From: Symbiodinium kawagutii
Lineage: Eukaryota > Sar > Dinophyceae > Suessiales > Symbiodiniaceae
NCBI GenBank assembly: GCA_009767595.1
Contig: VSDK01010537.1
Location: 164,543 to 228,542 of the forward strand
Direction: 5' to 3'
Length of the DNA: 64,000 nucleotides
Part shown: positions 20,968 through 32,011 of the stretch, one piece after another
Numbering within the stretch: the first letter of the stretch is position 1
Layout of the letters: the number at the start of each line of letters is the position of its first letter
The notes under the pieces: generated by a model
What the model saw: only the letters and a program-made list of their open reading frames with translations
What the model was told of the DNA's origin: nothing
Databases searched by the model: none
Made by a program: the position numbers and the translations under genes

Positions 20968-21321
20968 TACCCAGTATCAACCAACACCAACCAGTATACT
21001 AACGCTACTAGCAACAGACATGTCTCACTAAGAACTATCAATCGCCAGTCGCGTCTACTCATACGGCTCCTCTGCCCGATCGCTCGCGTGATTTGCAATA
21101 ACCATCACGATCATCCCTAAGAAGCTGTGGAGAAAATGGTCAACCGACCATAAGCTTCTCGGTATTGTATCATGATACATCCCTAGTTATTTTGAATGAC
21201 CATGGACTATGGCCATGCGTTACTAAATACTACATGTCAAACTAATCAACCAAATAGGCTTACCATATAGTATTGTTAAATGTAAACCTTCATCATGTTC
21301 CAACCGTCGGTTTTGTAAGTT

Positions 21322-21465
21322 GGTATGAATATACATATATATATATATATAACATATAGGGGTGTTTCTGAGAAAAAGGGTGCCCCCCAATCATCCATGA
21401 ATAGTCATTGTTAGTAATAAACCAACCATTTTTTGAGGTCCCATGTCTTAAGAACCCCCCATATA
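21322..21465. mobile_element. (AT)n run and family-1 TIR element
   Basis: An (AT)n run at 21331-21352 precedes the element. Left arm GGGTGTTTCTGAGAAAAAGGG then a C6 run. Right arm TTTTTTGAGGTCCCATGTC...AAGAACCCCC. CATATA lies on both sides (21353-21358 and 21459-21464). Confidence 0.75.
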
Positions 21466-21837
21466 TGTTGATGCAATGTTATCCCTACAGCCTTCAATAT
21501 GTAGCCGAAAAAACCATTTTTACAGAGCTAGTAATAACAGTTCTTTAAACAAAGCTTCTATAACCATAATTTCTATAACCCACAATTCGTTGTTATAGAG
21601 ATAATCGCAGTTATAGACAGGATGCTTACATTCCAATTTCATAAAAGATAAAAAACGATTACAACTCATTAGAAAAACGCTCTAAATCATCTCCATGTAT
21701 GTACTCTACATGGATGTCAAATGATGCGCCGGGAGCATGTTGATGGTAAGGTGTTTTTAAAATCAGTTGGTGCTGAGCACACAAAATGTGCATACATAGC
21801 ACAAACAAAATACACGTATACCCGTTTGTCTATCTGT

Positions 21838-22000
21838 GTATTTATCTTCTATCCATCTATCTATCTATTTGTCTGTCTATCTGTTTGTCTGTCTATCTAT
21901 GTATCTACCTATTTTGTCTGTCCACCTGTCTATCAATCTATACATCTATCCATCTATGTCTCTATCCAATCTATCTAATCTATCCGACTCTATCTATCTC
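21838..22000. repeat. CTAT/CTGT tetranucleotide repeat
   Basis: Imperfect (TCTA)n with (TCTG)n interruptions. Tyr/Ser/Ile/Cys-rich ORFs here are artefacts. Confidence 0.95.
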
Positions 22001-22113
22001 TGCGCGTGTGGGCCTTAACGATGATGTATGTTGCAATTATGTGGCTGGTGTCGGGCCAGCATCGACTGTTTCATATCACCATCGATGATGATTTGTTAGC
22101 CACGAATGGTAGA

Positions 22114-22223
22114 CTGCTTGGTAGTTGAACCACCCCGTCAGAAAAACACATACACAAGTAAACCAACCACTTGTGAATACAAAGGGAAATAGGACATGCT
22201 TAAAGCCACCAATCACCAACCAG
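22114..22223. mobile_element. Family-3 TIR element
   Basis: Starts CTGCTTGGTAGTTGAACCAC and ends AATCACCAACCAG. Internal AGTAAACCAACCACTTGTG corresponds to the family centre. Confidence 0.65.
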
Positions 22224-22493
22224 TAGGCCAAACCGGCGGGGAAGAAACATAGGGAAAACCTATAGAATCAAGTAGTCAAACCTTAGGAAAACTGCTAGTG
22301 ACTTGAAACTAAGAAGCTTTGGCAATCTGGTTGTGAATGAAGGGCCGCCAATAACCGTCCCGCCATGAACCCGTTTTCTAGGCTGCGTAGTCCTCCGAAA
22401 ATGATCATATCATCAACAACTCAAGAGGTACCAGGATACTTTGGTGACTTTGAGATCCCCTGCTAAAGCTTTCATAGCTGTGGTTGATATATG

Positions 22494-22596
22494 GGTGTTT
22501 CTCAAAAAAGGGGACCCGCCAAATAATCAAGTTGATTTATCATCCATTTATACTGATGACAATCTATTTTTGGTGGCCCCAATTTTGGCAAACCAC
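22494..22596. mobile_element. Family-1 TIR element
   Basis: Left GGTGTTTCTCAAAAAAGGGG then ACCCGCC. Right GGTGGCCCCAATTTTGGC...AAACCACC. Flanking ATAT motifs are palindromic, so a target duplication cannot be resolved. Confidence 0.75.
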
Positions 22597-22609
22597 CATA
22601 TCATATTAG

Positions 22610-22800
22610 TAAATCCATCTAATCGCAGAGACACTCAAAATCAAGCAGTCTGTGGCTCTAACCCATCCAAATACTTCTGGCTTTGTCCAAAGAGTACTAA
22701 CCAGTTTTCTTAATGCCTTCCCGCGCCAATAATCCGTGCGCTTGGGACAAGGGAGGTACCACCATCGACAACGCCACATGAGACGTTGGTCAAAAGTCAA
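22610..22800 (-). CDS. Exon-like island, doubtful
   Basis: The minus frame reads MWRCRWWYLPCPKRTDYWRG and then KALRKLVSTLW. It is basic and Trp-rich with no recognised motif. It directly adjoins a family-1 element on its left. Confidence 0.25.
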
Positions 22801-22959
22801 TACTCAACATGTTCGGCTGGGGATTCTCAAACGGTTACTCAAAAACGGAAGAATAGGTCAGTCATGGTTTGATGATCCATTGTTAGTCATGGTTAGTCAT
22901 GGTCAAACTTCGAAACTGATAAATTGGGTTCATGAGATACTCTACTAATGAATTGAAAA

Positions 22960-23340
22960 TGATTGTCATTAGCTAGTCACATCTTATGTTTAGTCCATCT
23001 ATTCAGCTAGTCAGCCGGTCATTTATAAGTGTGGTTAAGCATCAACTTCGGATAGTCAGCTAGACATAATTAACCTGCTAGATTACATAGGTTGTAACTA
23101 TCATTACAAGTGCTATTAATCACTAGCTATTTAGATCATAGTCATCAACCATTGCCACCTATCATCTAAATAGCTATATAGTGAGTAATACTAATTAGTT
23201 AATCTAGTAGCTATTTACTAGCTAATTAGTGATTATAAATGCTGCTGGATTAATTACAATTCATTCCTATTGATTACTTTCAATAGTAATATCTTTGATG
23301 CACTATCACTATTAGTCACTAATAATTCATTACTACTAAT
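22960..23340. repeat. AT-rich TAGTTAAT/CTAATTAG tract
   Basis: Irregular ATTAGT, CTAGCTATTTA and ACTAATAATTCATT words. No coding signal. Confidence 0.5.
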
Positions 23341-23361
23341 GTAATGATGCATCTATTCTAC

Positions 23362-23545
23362 ATGCCTTGCCACCGGTCGCCACGGGGTCGCCTGAGCATC
23401 CACTGAGGCATCTGGTGCAGCAAAGCCAGGGCTCTTTCCCAGTGACCTCGGGCGCGTCGTAGTGAGCAGCGCCAACCCCCCTGGTCAGCCAGCGCTGAAG
23501 CCAGCAATGTGGATAAGGATTCCGAGTGAACAGTTCCAGCAATCA
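23362..23545 (-). CDS. PPR-like exon
   Basis: The minus frame contains STLLASALADQGGWRCSLRR and then GHWERALALLHQMPQ. The latter is the canonical second-helix signature (W-E-R-A-L-A-L-L-x-x-M-P) of dinoflagellate PPR repeats. The first part resembles another repeat with an altered register. GC-rich against AT-rich flanks. A second minus frame is also open, but only this one shows the motif. Confidence 0.6.
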
Positions 23546-23938
23546 TAGTGGGGCTAAGCATCTGAGTGATGACATTGAAGGGCAGATTCTGAGTGATCAG
23601 TTGATGATATTGATTCATGAGCAATGATGATGGTGAACCATCTGGTAGCTTTGCTTGGCTGCTAACTGCATTCAATGGCTGGTTGATCATGCTAAGCAAC
23701 CCTCTGGCAAACAAACCTGGAAGTCAAAAAGTCACCATTTTCAATGGGCAAACCAGCTGAATAACTGCTGGATTTTCCACTTCCAGGTTCCAAGAAACCA
23801 GAGTAGAGCAAGATCGAGAAACCATAGCTATCATTAGCCATCATTAACCGTCATTAACCATGGCAAACCATCACCAACCACTACTAACCATCATTACCTA
23901 TAATCAATTAACCATGATTCATGATCACCATAGCCACC

Positions 23939-24106
23939 ATGGCCAGCTTAAAAGTTAGCCTTCTTCGCCTGGCTAGACCCGGCCGCCAAGGCAAAAAGTT
24001 CAGGGACAAATTTGTGAGATTTCTAACCAAACAGCAAACTATGTGCAGGGAAACCACCCCCAGCTTTGGTGAATTTCAAGTTGATCAGCAGATGGGTCTC
24101 CCATGA
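23939..24106 (+). CDS. Short ORF after C-type tract
   Basis: ATG at 23939 follows a CACCATAGCCACC tract and opens MASLKVSLLRLARPGRQGKK, then FRDKFVRFLTKQQTM, ending at TGA. Basic, with no motif recognised. It could be a first exon. Confidence 0.3.
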   Translation: MASLKVSLLRLARPGRQGKKFRDKFVRFLTKQQTMCRETTPSFGEFQVDQQMGLP

Positions 24107-24109
24107 TCA

Positions 24110-24400
24110 ATCATCGGAATCATAAAGGAACTTACACTGCGTTAAACATTGCCCGAGTAGCGTGGGAAATCCACCAGAGAAATTGCTCTGGTATGTGCAA
24201 ATATGGTGATTTTTAGGGAAACAGGATATAACAAGGTTAGTTTTCCAGAGAGTAATCAACAGCACGAAATTGGGGGATATGGCGGCGACATACCATGTAC
24301 GTTGGCCATTGATGCTTCGCTGCATGATAGCTTTTATGGGGTATCTGGTTCTACCAGTGTCTATAATTTCAGATGTTATATAAACCTCACTATTGACCAT
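24110..24400 (-). CDS. Short minus ORF, doubtful
   Basis: Reads VYITSEIIDTGRTRYPIKAI then MQRSINGQRTWYVAAISP. Reasonable composition but no junctions or motif. Confidence 0.22.
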
Positions 24401-24409
24401 TGTTAACCA

Positions 24410-24900
24410 ATACTAAGCATCATCAACCACTATTTTCCTTCACTACTTTGCATTCCACAACAACCCCCTTTGTCAACCATCATTACGCAAACCATTCTTG
24501 ATCATTTGAGACCACTATTGTATCAGCATTGTTGACCATGAACCATCATTCATCATCCAAAGAAACCTGCAAATAACTCGTTCAAATCGTGGCCGTCATG
24601 TGCACCATGAACCATCCAAGGTTATTAACAAATTTGTCAACCATGATTAATCAATGGTCATAAAACCTAAAACCAATCATTCGTAATCAACAACATTGAC
24701 AATAAGGGTTATTGTATGAATAAAACTCAATTAACAGCTATGATGCTTCGTAATTAATGAAAACCTTACGTAATTACCAGCAGTGTTGTAATCAACCTTA
24801 ATTGAATTATTAACCTTAATGATCAACTCAACCATGCTTACTCCGCCCCAGTGCCTGGTCAATGATCGTTTAGCCGCTTACTTGTTCACTAGCTACTATT
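24410..24900. other. Non-coding, mixed micro-repeats
   Basis: C-type words (AACCATCATTACG, AATCAACC) predominate. No exon seen. Confidence 0.5.
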
Positions 24901-24929
24901 GGTTACTATGGTACTCAGCCATGGTTGAC

Positions 24930-25270
24930 TATGCTTGCGCAACCATTCATCACCTAAGCTGCATGATCATTTGGTAAACTTGTTCACTCAACCAGTCAAT
25001 GGTTCATCCAAAGTTGTGGTAACCTCATTCACTCAACCAGCTGATCATGGTTACTCAACCATCCACCATCAACCATCTGTTTCATTCAAAAAAACCCATG
25101 GTTGGTCAACCATTCATGGTTAGTCAACCATTCATTGACCATGGTTTAGTCAACCATTCATTGACCATGGTTTAGTCAACCATTCATTCACTCAACCAGC
25201 TGATCATGGTTTCTCAACCATCAACCATCAACCATCAACCATTCACTTAACCAGCTGAACCATCACTCAA
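24930..25270. repeat. C-type tract with 26-bp tandem unit
   Basis: ACTCAACCAGCTGATCATGG recurs at about 25036 and 25191. Two adjacent copies of a 26-bp unit (CCATTCATTGACCATGGTTT then AGTCAA) begin at about 25129. Confidence 0.8.
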
Positions 25271-25299
25271 CCAAAGTCACCCAGTTGATGGTTCAGTGA

Positions 25300-25415
25300 A
25301 CCTACCATCGGCCGTGCGATCCAGCGACCCATCTCGCAGGCGACCAGGGTTGATGTGACAGTGACCTGACGGGAGCCAACGAACAACGGGATGGGGATGC
25401 GCCATGGAATGGGGT
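25300..25415 (-). CDS. Exon-like island with donor
   Basis: The minus frame encodes RIPIPLFVGSRQVTVTSTLV then ACEMGRWIARPM. It is followed by a donor-like CCGATG|GTAGGTTC at about 25300 and lies at the end of a long C-type tract. The family is not recognised; the beta-rich text suggests part of an enzyme fold. Confidence 0.5.
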
Positions 25416-25639
25416 TAATGAGGGTACCCTCTGGTACACTAACGTGGCAATGGAAAATCAACCTTAAATGGATGATTTCCGAGGGTATTCCTAACAAAAT
25501 GGTGGATTTTCCATTGCTATGTTAGTTTACCAGGGTGTAACGGAAATTTTAAGAGGGAAAACCATGGAATTGTCCAGGGTTAACTATGGTTCTTAGTGGT
25601 TTTGTAGGGGATTCTGATGGTCAATGATAGGGATTAAAA

Positions 25640-25715
25640 TGAGATAGTCACCAAGAATAATGGATGATAACTGATAACTGGATGATAACTGGGGGCACCC
25701 TATTCCAAGAAAATG
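25640..25715. mobile_element. Family-1 TIR element, right half
   Basis: GGATGATAACTGGGGGCACC then CTATTCCAAGAAAA. The same wording occurs at 51.1 kb. The left arm is not recognisable. Confidence 0.45.
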
Positions 25716-26299
25716 AAAATGTCCACCTAATAACTGGTGAACGATCCCCATTCTTTCTTTTCGGTGGGTTACCATCATCATTACTCTTGAGGGTTATAGC
25801 CTACCTTTTGGGGTTATCTACCATGGTTGTATGTATAACTGGGATATCACCAAGGCTACAACCACTATAACCGAAAACTATTACCATCAACTAATCATCG
25901 TTACTAACCTGTGATTCTCAGTTTCTATCTGTAGTTCACCTACAACAAAGGATTACTCACCATGGGTATATCCATGTATCACCCCAAATGCAATTCCAAA
26001 AATGGATGATGTGAACTCATGGTTAAACCCATGAGTAACGATTTGTTTAAACCTATGGCAAGTGATGGAGTTAACTAATGGACAAACATTTGGTGAATCG
26101 TTCATAATGATTCAGCGGCCAGTAACCATGAAGGATACTGTTGGTTAGGTGTTGGCGATGGCTTCGTGATGGCAATGCTGCGGAGGTCAGGATCGATGGT
26201 GGTAGGAACAGTACGGTAAACAGTTCGGTACCACTGCCACCCAACCTTCCTCCTGCGGTGCTGAGCGATGCTCTGCTGCCGCTTCTGCACACCTGCACT

Positions 26300-26700
26300 G
26301 AACTAGCTCCTCCACTGCCCCGTGCACCACGTCAAAGATCCCCTGTCGGGCTCTGTCGCTGATGAAGTGCAAGTTTCTTCTGTTGCCGTATGCTCTGCCA
26401 TCTCCAGGATGCTTCTGGACGTTTCTCGCACACCAAACCCTGCCCGAGCTGTCATCAACGGTCCATACTGCCGACCGGGGATTGAGTCCCGCGCCGGAAT
26501 CACGGCCACTCTCACCTCCGCCCCTGGATCCATTGCCTCCACCCCTCCGGCCAAGGCATACTCCCGCATGAACTGCTCGACTATGCTTACTTTTGTCTTT
26601 CCCTTTCTTATCAAACTTCCTCCGCGTGCGATCGAAGCTACCATCTGCATATTTCCTCGTGCCTCCACCACCAAGGCCGATCCTCCTGCAGGAGCCCATA
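26300..26700 (-). CDS. Exon-like GC-rich region
   Basis: Over about 125 codons the minus frame reads ARGNMQMVASIARGGSLIRK, KTKVSIVEQFMREYALAGGV and AVIPARDSIPGRQYGPLMTA. A Gly/Arg-rich minus frame and a plus frame are also open, a consequence of high G+C. I prefer the first for its balanced composition. Family unknown. The island sits between C-type (25.9 kb) and G-type (26.75 kb) sequence. Confidence 0.4.
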
Positions 26701-27239
26701 TGCAGTTGAATCTGCCAACAGCACCACATCACGGTGGTAACATGAAGAACTAGATGGTTGAATGAATGTTGGAATCTCAGTTCATGGGGTCTAAAAATGA
26801 TGATGTTAGGACTAATACTGTTAAGAACATGATGCCTAGCAATCATGATGATAGCGAATGGTTTCAAGGCCCAAAGGCTGAATATTGTCCAACGGTTCAA
26901 GGTGAACATAGTGTGGGCAGTATGGTCAGGGGTTGGTTTCAAGTCCAGAATGATAGCGACGAAACCATCTGGTCTTAGGTTGGCGGCCATTCTGAAGCAC
27001 GAGCAGTATCAGTACCAGCCAAGCATTGCCCAACCTCTCAACCAACACTAGCAACCAACGATAATCAATCATTGGGCACAAATTCAACAAGATAAACCAA
27101 GGGCAACCTTCCCCAATCATCCATCATCGATCCATTATTGTTGCGAGAAATAGTACTGACAGGTCATCAGCTCGTGCTGATTACGTCCTCTTTGTACAAA
27201 CCGCCCGTTGCTCCTACCGATTGAGTGATCTTTAACCTC

Positions 27240-27420
27240 AGCACTGCTGGCCCACCATGATCAACCTAGTCTTAAGTGCCATTCACCATCATGAACCACC
27301 ATTACCCCATCATACACCCATCATGCACCAGCCTCATTAGCCAACCATAGCCCAACTGCTATTCAACTATGAACTATGAACCAGCTATCGACCAGCCATT
27401 CACCAATTGTTGACACCAAG
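27240..27420. repeat. C-type micro-repeat tract
   Basis: Long run of CACCATCATGAACCACCATT-like words. The following 27430-27520 is GC-richer but I see no clear exon. Confidence 0.7.
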
Positions 27421-27549
27421 TGTAGCTAAACTCCCCATGGTTCTCCCCTGGTTTCCACGGTTTTCGCATCGTTTTCCCGTGGTGTCCCAGGGTTTTTTTA
27501 CGGCTCACCATGTTGGTACGTGCTTCACCAACAAGTTCATCAAATATCT

Positions 27550-27597
27550 CTGGTTGGTGGTTTCAGCCCTTCTGAAATGCATTAGACCATCAACCAG
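27550..27597. mobile_element. Family-3 element, internally deleted (48 bp)
   Basis: CTGGTTGGTGGTTTCAGCCC ... GACCATCAACCAG retains both ends with almost no centre. Confidence 0.55.
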
Positions 27598-28110
27598 CCA
27601 TCCCAAGCAGGAAATGTGAACGGCGTGAAATCACCAACTAATATCAACTAGGTGTGTAATATGTTGGCATTCCATTTGCTTGGTATCGCCGTTCCTCATA
27701 TCTGCCTGCCCACCAGTAACCAGTCCTGTTGCTGATCTGTAGGTGGCTGTTCCTAAGACTATCAACATCTATCAACTGTCAGGAAACATATGATTGAGTG
27801 TTCACCATTCCCGTCAACCAGCAACCTTGTTTTTTTTGGCATGTCCCTGGGTTGTTGGGTTGCCGCTTATCAAGTATGAACTATTGCCAACCATCATTAA
27901 TTCATCAATAATCATCCTGAATCAAACCACTCACCACTCCTATTCACCGTTCACGTTGACCATGCCCTATTCCCTACTGTTGGTTGGAGATCAGAAAGTG
28001 CATATTGGTTGAATCAAGGGGTTGATTTTCTATTGTTCGCGGAGCGCTCCAAGGTCCTTTCATAGGCCCAGCGAGGCAGTGCCGTGTTCGGCTGCCACGA
28101 TGATAGCAGT

Positions 28111-28219
28111 ATGGTGGTTTCTCAAAATAGGGGGACCCCCAGATCATCCTTTATTAACCATTTGTATTAGTAAACCAACCAATTTTGGGGATCCCCTATG
28201 GCTTGAGAACCCCCTGTAT
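28111..28219. mobile_element. Family-1 TIR element, best copy
   Basis: Left ATGGTGGTTTCTCAAAATAG then GGGGACCCCC. Right TTTTGGGGATCCCC...GCTTGAGAACCCCCTGTAT. The 7-bp word TAGCAGT flanks it at 28104-28110 and 28220-28226 and may be the target duplication. Centre: AT-rich with AGTAAACCAACC. Confidence 0.85.
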
Positions 28220-28249
28220 TAGCAGTGCTTACCAAGCAACTTCTAACTG

Positions 28250-28378
28250 CAACAAGATTCCTCTGTGAACCAGATCATTCTGCGCCTGGCCTCATCAATC
28301 TCCTCCTTCGCTAGTAGCATCTGGCCGCGCTGTCCCGACAACTGCTGGATGTCAGCCGTGAGAAGTACCGCGTAGCTT
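28250..28378 (-). CDS. Exon, helical charged segment
   Basis: The minus frame encodes YAVLLTADIQQLSGQRGQML then LAKEEIDEARRRMIWFTEES and a stop. This is an amphipathic, probably coiled-coil, stretch. GC-rich and clearly unlike the flanks. It may be a C-terminal exon or run to a donor before the stop. G-type sequence (TTTGATGGTTTGATGATTTG) adjoins on the right. Family not recognised. Confidence 0.55.
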
Positions 28379-28577
28379 CAACGGCTCAGGAATCAACCAA
28401 TAACCAAGCGATTTTGATGGTTTGATGATTTGATGTGTCCCCTCTGGTAGATCAACTGGCCATGGAAAATCGGTCACTTATAGAAGGTTTCCCAGGCTTT
28501 CCCGATATTGCAATTCTCCATTTCTAGTGAATCTGCTGTAGGATCATGTTTGGAAACAGAAATGGACAAAAGCACTC

Positions 28578-28795
28578 GAAGGTTTCTCAAAATTGGGACC
28601 CCAAAAAATGGATGGTTGGTTTCTAAAAATGTTTGATAAACCAGCCATATTCTCGCGGGTACTCTTATTCTTTCTTAAAAGACCATGCTTGATCAATGGG
28701 TCAAAAGGAACCTCAACAAATGCTTACAGTAATAAATTGGATGATTTTAGGGGGTACCCATGAGAAACAACCAGCCCCTATGACTTGAGAAGCCC
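28578..28795. mobile_element. Family-1 halves separated by about 100 bp
   Basis: A left arm (GGTTTCTCAAAATTGGGACC, 28583) and a right arm (GATTTTAGGGGGTACCC...GAGAAAC, 28741-28770) are split. A second right-end-like GACTTGAGAAGCCC follows at 28780. Either an element with an insertion or two overlapping partial copies. Confidence 0.45.
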
Positions 28796-28975
28796 ACCCC
28801 CCAAAAAGGCGACTCATCTCTTAACTCGGCGACGACCCTTGGATTGGCGCATTTCTCGGTGTGTGGTGCATACCACACTTGGCTATTCAATGGCTGTTGG
28901 ATGCCAGCCATACAATCATATCAATGTTGGTTTATGTTGGTTGATGGATGGTTCACATGGCAGTTGATTGATTAA

Positions 28976-29240
28976 ATGTTCAACATTGCTCAACCATCGG
29001 CCACTATAACTCAATACAGTCGTAAATCATTGAGCAGCATCATAACGGGAAACAGCGGTTGTCAAGTTGTCAAACCAGATTTCCATGATCCAACATCTTT
29101 AGCCACCATTGGTCAGTGCTGTAACACGGGGCCCGCTGTAGATGGCGGGAGGGAGGTCGAATCTGAAGGCACAGTCGCGAAAATCAGGTGCCCCATTGTG
29201 GTTTGCACCATAGGCGAAACATTTTTCTGGTAGTGAAACT
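28976..29240 (+). CDS. Short ORF, doubtful
   Basis: The last half reads TGPAVDGGREVESEGTVAKI then RCPIVVCTIGETFFW-stop, with some protein character. No junction is convincing. Confidence 0.2.
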
Positions 29241-29529
29241 AGTACTACGCATGTCGACAAAAACGTACATGTGTAAATTTTTATGTGTATGCGTCTCTGT
29301 GCTTAATTCACTCAGTTCGAACATCCAAACATGTAATAGAAAATCCACATGATATATTTGGCTACAGAGCTATTATAGATACCATTCATAAAACTGTTCA
29401 TGAAGCTCTTGTACGGGGGTATGTCCACTGCTGGTGCAAACCTCCTCCAGCAGTTGGATGGCCACTTCCCAAGCACCACCTCACGGCCGTTTTCAGCAAC
29501 ACCATGGCGGTTGAATGATCAGGAGTGAC

Positions 29530-29710
29530 TGATACCACTTACTATCACTATAATGGTCTATTGATGGACAGTAGTGGTTATTCAATGTTATTAACCAACC
29601 ATTTGTTGGTATACCTCTGGTGAACCGAGAGGAAACCAAGATGAAGTGAAATGATGGTTGATGATATTTGGTAATTGTTAACTGATGGTTTAATGATGGT
29701 TAACCCAGAA
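29530..29710. repeat. G-type micro-repeat tract
   Basis: GGTCTATTGATGGACAGTAG, GTTAACTGATGGTTTAATGA and similar words. Confidence 0.6.
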
Positions 29711-29726
29711 ATGCTTGATGGGAAAA

Positions 29727-29793
29727 TCTAGGCCGAACACCTTTTCGTATGTTGGTTAAAACACAGTTTTCCAACGTAGGTTTTCCCATCAAC
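29727..29793. mobile_element. Small inverted-repeat element (family 5)
   Basis: Begins GGGAAAATCTAGGCC and ends CAACGTAGGTTTTCCC, about 67 bp. A related copy lies at 55516-55574. Confidence 0.5.
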
Positions 29794-29966
29794 CAACCAA
29801 GGGAAACCAGGTTGATCCTGGTTTCGGGCTGAATAAACATTGGTTTGATAAAAAAAATATAAAGGCAAACCACAAACATTGCAAAACGCAGTGCTCCAAG
29901 TTAAACCCTGTCTTCAAAATGATCAAGTTACCCAGGAAAAAAACACGGCCGCTACCTTGTTTGTAG

Positions 29967-30675
29967 TTTGCTTGCTTGACGTTGTTTGTTGTTGTTGTTG
30001 GTTTGTCGTTTGTTTGTCGTTGTTCGTCGTTTGTTTGTCGTTTGTTTGTCGTTTGTTTGTTGTTGTTTGTCGTTGTTTGTCTGTCATTGTTTGTTGTTTG
30101 TTTGTTGTTTGTTTGTTGCTCGTTTGTTGTTTGTTGTTTGTTTGTGTGTGTTTGTTGTTTGTTTCTTTGTTTGTGTGTGTTTGTTAGTTTGTTAGTTTGT
30201 TAGTTCGTTAGTTGGTTAGTTCGTTAGTTCGTTCGTTTGTTAGGTTGTTTGTTTGTTAGTTAGTTTGTTTGTTAGTTAGTTAGCTTGTTAGTTAGTTTGT
30301 TAGTATGTTTGTTAGTTTGTTTTTTTGTTTGTTTGTTGGTTTGTTAGTTTGTTTGTTAGTTGGTTAGTTTGTTACTTAGTTAGTTACTTAGTTAGTTTGT
30401 TTGTTAGTTCGTTAGTTTGTTAGTTAGTTTGTTAGTTTGTTTGTTTGTTTGTTAGTTAGCTTGTTAGTTAGTTTGTTAGTTTGTTTGTTAGTTCGTTAGT
30501 TTGTTAGTCAGTTTGTTAGTTTGTTAGTTTGTTAGTTGGTTTGTTTGTTTGTTTGTTAGTTCGTTAGTTAGCTTGTTAGTTTGTTAGTTTGTTAGCTCGT
30601 TAGTTCGTTCGTTTGTTAGTTAGTTAGTTTGTTAGTTAGCTTGTTAGTTTGTTGGTTCGTTAGTTTTTTTTTGTT
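29967..30675. repeat. GTTT / GTTA satellite, 0.7 kb
   Basis: 29967-30170 is mostly GTTTGTTGTTTGTCGTTT. 30170-30675 is mostly GTTTGTTAGTTAGTTTGTTA with GTTCGTTA variants. One strand is almost free of A and C. The Val/Cys/Leu-rich ORFs are artefacts. Confidence 0.97.
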
Positions 30676-30689
30676 TGTTCGTTTGTCCT

Positions 30690-30905
30690 GCTGACAAGTG
30701 GCTCTCTGTTGTCCTGCAGCGGGACAATTGGCAGCAGGCTGGGGTCCAAAAGTCCAGCTCCGAGCCACACCGAGCCTCTTATTGTCGCTCGGCTTGGTGG
30801 GGCCCTCTTGAAGCTCACTTCGGTCTGTGCGTCGAAGGGCATGAACCATTTGATGATACGGTTGACAGGGTCGCAGCACCAGCTTCGCAGCCGGATTTCA
30901 TGCCC
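30690..30905 (-). CDS. Exon-like island beside satellite
   Basis: The minus frame encodes WCCDPVNRIIKWFMPFDAQT then EVSFKRAPPSRATIRGSVWL and GAGLLDPSLLPIVPLQDNRE. It is well composed for about 65 codons until it meets the satellite. The family is not recognised; the mix of aromatic and hydrophobic residues suggests a membrane-proximal domain. On the same strand as the 31.0-32.5 kb ORFs, so possibly a downstream exon of one gene. Confidence 0.45.
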
Positions 30906-31013
30906 AGGGGCATTCTGAATTTAGTTCCCAAGCAAGACCTGTAGCGGCTAGCCCTTCCGTAGATGCATCAAGTAGGGTTGCCACGCAGTTTAAGTCTGAT
31001 GGGTGACAAACAG

Positions 31014-31319
31014 CTAGATAGTTGCTGCTCGGCGTCTAGGTACTGGCCTAAGGCACCCAGTGTGAAAGATTGTGAAAGCAGCTTCATAGTTGGGGTGGCC
31101 ACTTTCGCGCCATTTGTGCAGCTTCTCAACAACGCTACGGGTTCCAAGATCTGTTTGCAATGCCTTTCCTTGGAAATGGATGCTGCAGAAGTGGCACAGC
31201 CGCCTTGCCTTGCGTTCGCGCATGCAAACGGGACCTCCCCATCTACGCCAAAGATGCACTGGCCCTTGCCAAGTTCGCCCAGTCCGGTACAAAACTGAGG
31301 CATGGTCAGAATGAAGCAA
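31014..31319 (-). CDS. Hypothetical ORF
   Basis: The minus frame reads RLCHFCSIHFQGKALQTDLG then TRSVVEKLHKWRESGHPNYE. An overlapping minus frame (30968-31438) is also open and contains hydrophobic text near its start. I cannot decide between them; both are on the same strand. C-H-F-C might be half of a zinc-binding site. Confidence 0.4.
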   Translation of the reverse strand: MLHSDHASVLYRTGRTWQGPVHLWRRWGGPVCMRERKARRLCHFCSIHFQGKALQTDLGTRSVVEKLHKWRESGHPNYEAAFTIFHTGCLRPVPRRRAATI

Positions 31320-31501
31320 CTAAGGCACAGAACAGAAACTGCGGAGAGTAAAATACTAAACAGATCCCAAACCAAAGGAATGAAGGTCTCACAGAATGCC
31401 TGCCCCGCCCCAAAAAAAGCAAACAAACAGAAAGGCACTAGACAATCTTTTATTGTGCCTCCAACTTTTCCAAAAGCTAATAATCAAGTATATTTGAAAA
31501 A

Positions 31502-32011
31502 ATGTTTGACATCAGTCTGCTCAGATCAGGTACTCAACCAACACAACAACAACTAAACATCACAACAGCCTTCAGGCAAACCGCCACGAACCCTGCAGTG
31601 AGTGGACACGTGCTGAAAAGCAAAGTCAAACCAGCGCACACTCTTCCATTCTCTTCTAACTACATCATCACAAACCCTGGAAAATTTCTTAACAAAAACT
31701 CTGCGCACGGAACATTAGAAAAGAAAAACTTGATAACGTCTAGAGCTTATCAGCGCACAAAGAACTCCAGTCGCTTAGATTTCAGCGCTTGTCATAAAGA
31801 GACACACGACAAAAATAAGCGTCCCAAGCAACGGAAGCAACGGATCACGAACAAAACGGCGCTCCAAACAGCTTCTGGACGAGTTAGAACTTGTGCATTC
31901 TATTTCCTGGCGTGGCACTTGAAGAAACTCTTGGCAAGGCCTCAAGAAAATCCCCAAAACAAACAAGGCAGGCCACAGGAGGCTAACAGTGAGGCAGCGG
32001 GAGCTAAATAA
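31502..32011 (+). CDS. Open frame, probably shadow or UTR-like
   Basis: 169 codons rich in Lys, Asn, Gln and Thr with no motif. The low-complexity composition argues for A-rich DNA rather than a folded protein. Recorded because it is one of the longer frames. Confidence 0.15.
   Translation: MFDISLLRSGTQPTQQQLNITTAFRQTATNPAVSGHVLKSKVKPAHTLPFSSNYIITNPGKFLNKNSAHGTLEKKNLITSRAYQRTKNSSRLDFSACHKETHDKNKRPKQRKQRITNKTALQTASGRVRTCAFYFLAWHLKKLLARPQENPQNKQGRPQEANSEAAGAK

Noticed and set aside
21721..22088. Possible membrane peptide rich in Ile, Tyr and Ser
   Set aside because: CTAT/CTGT microsatellite translation.
29879..30203. Val/Cys/Leu-rich ORFs that look like membrane proteins
   Set aside because: They are translations of the GTTTGTTG satellite; all frames stay open for the same reason.
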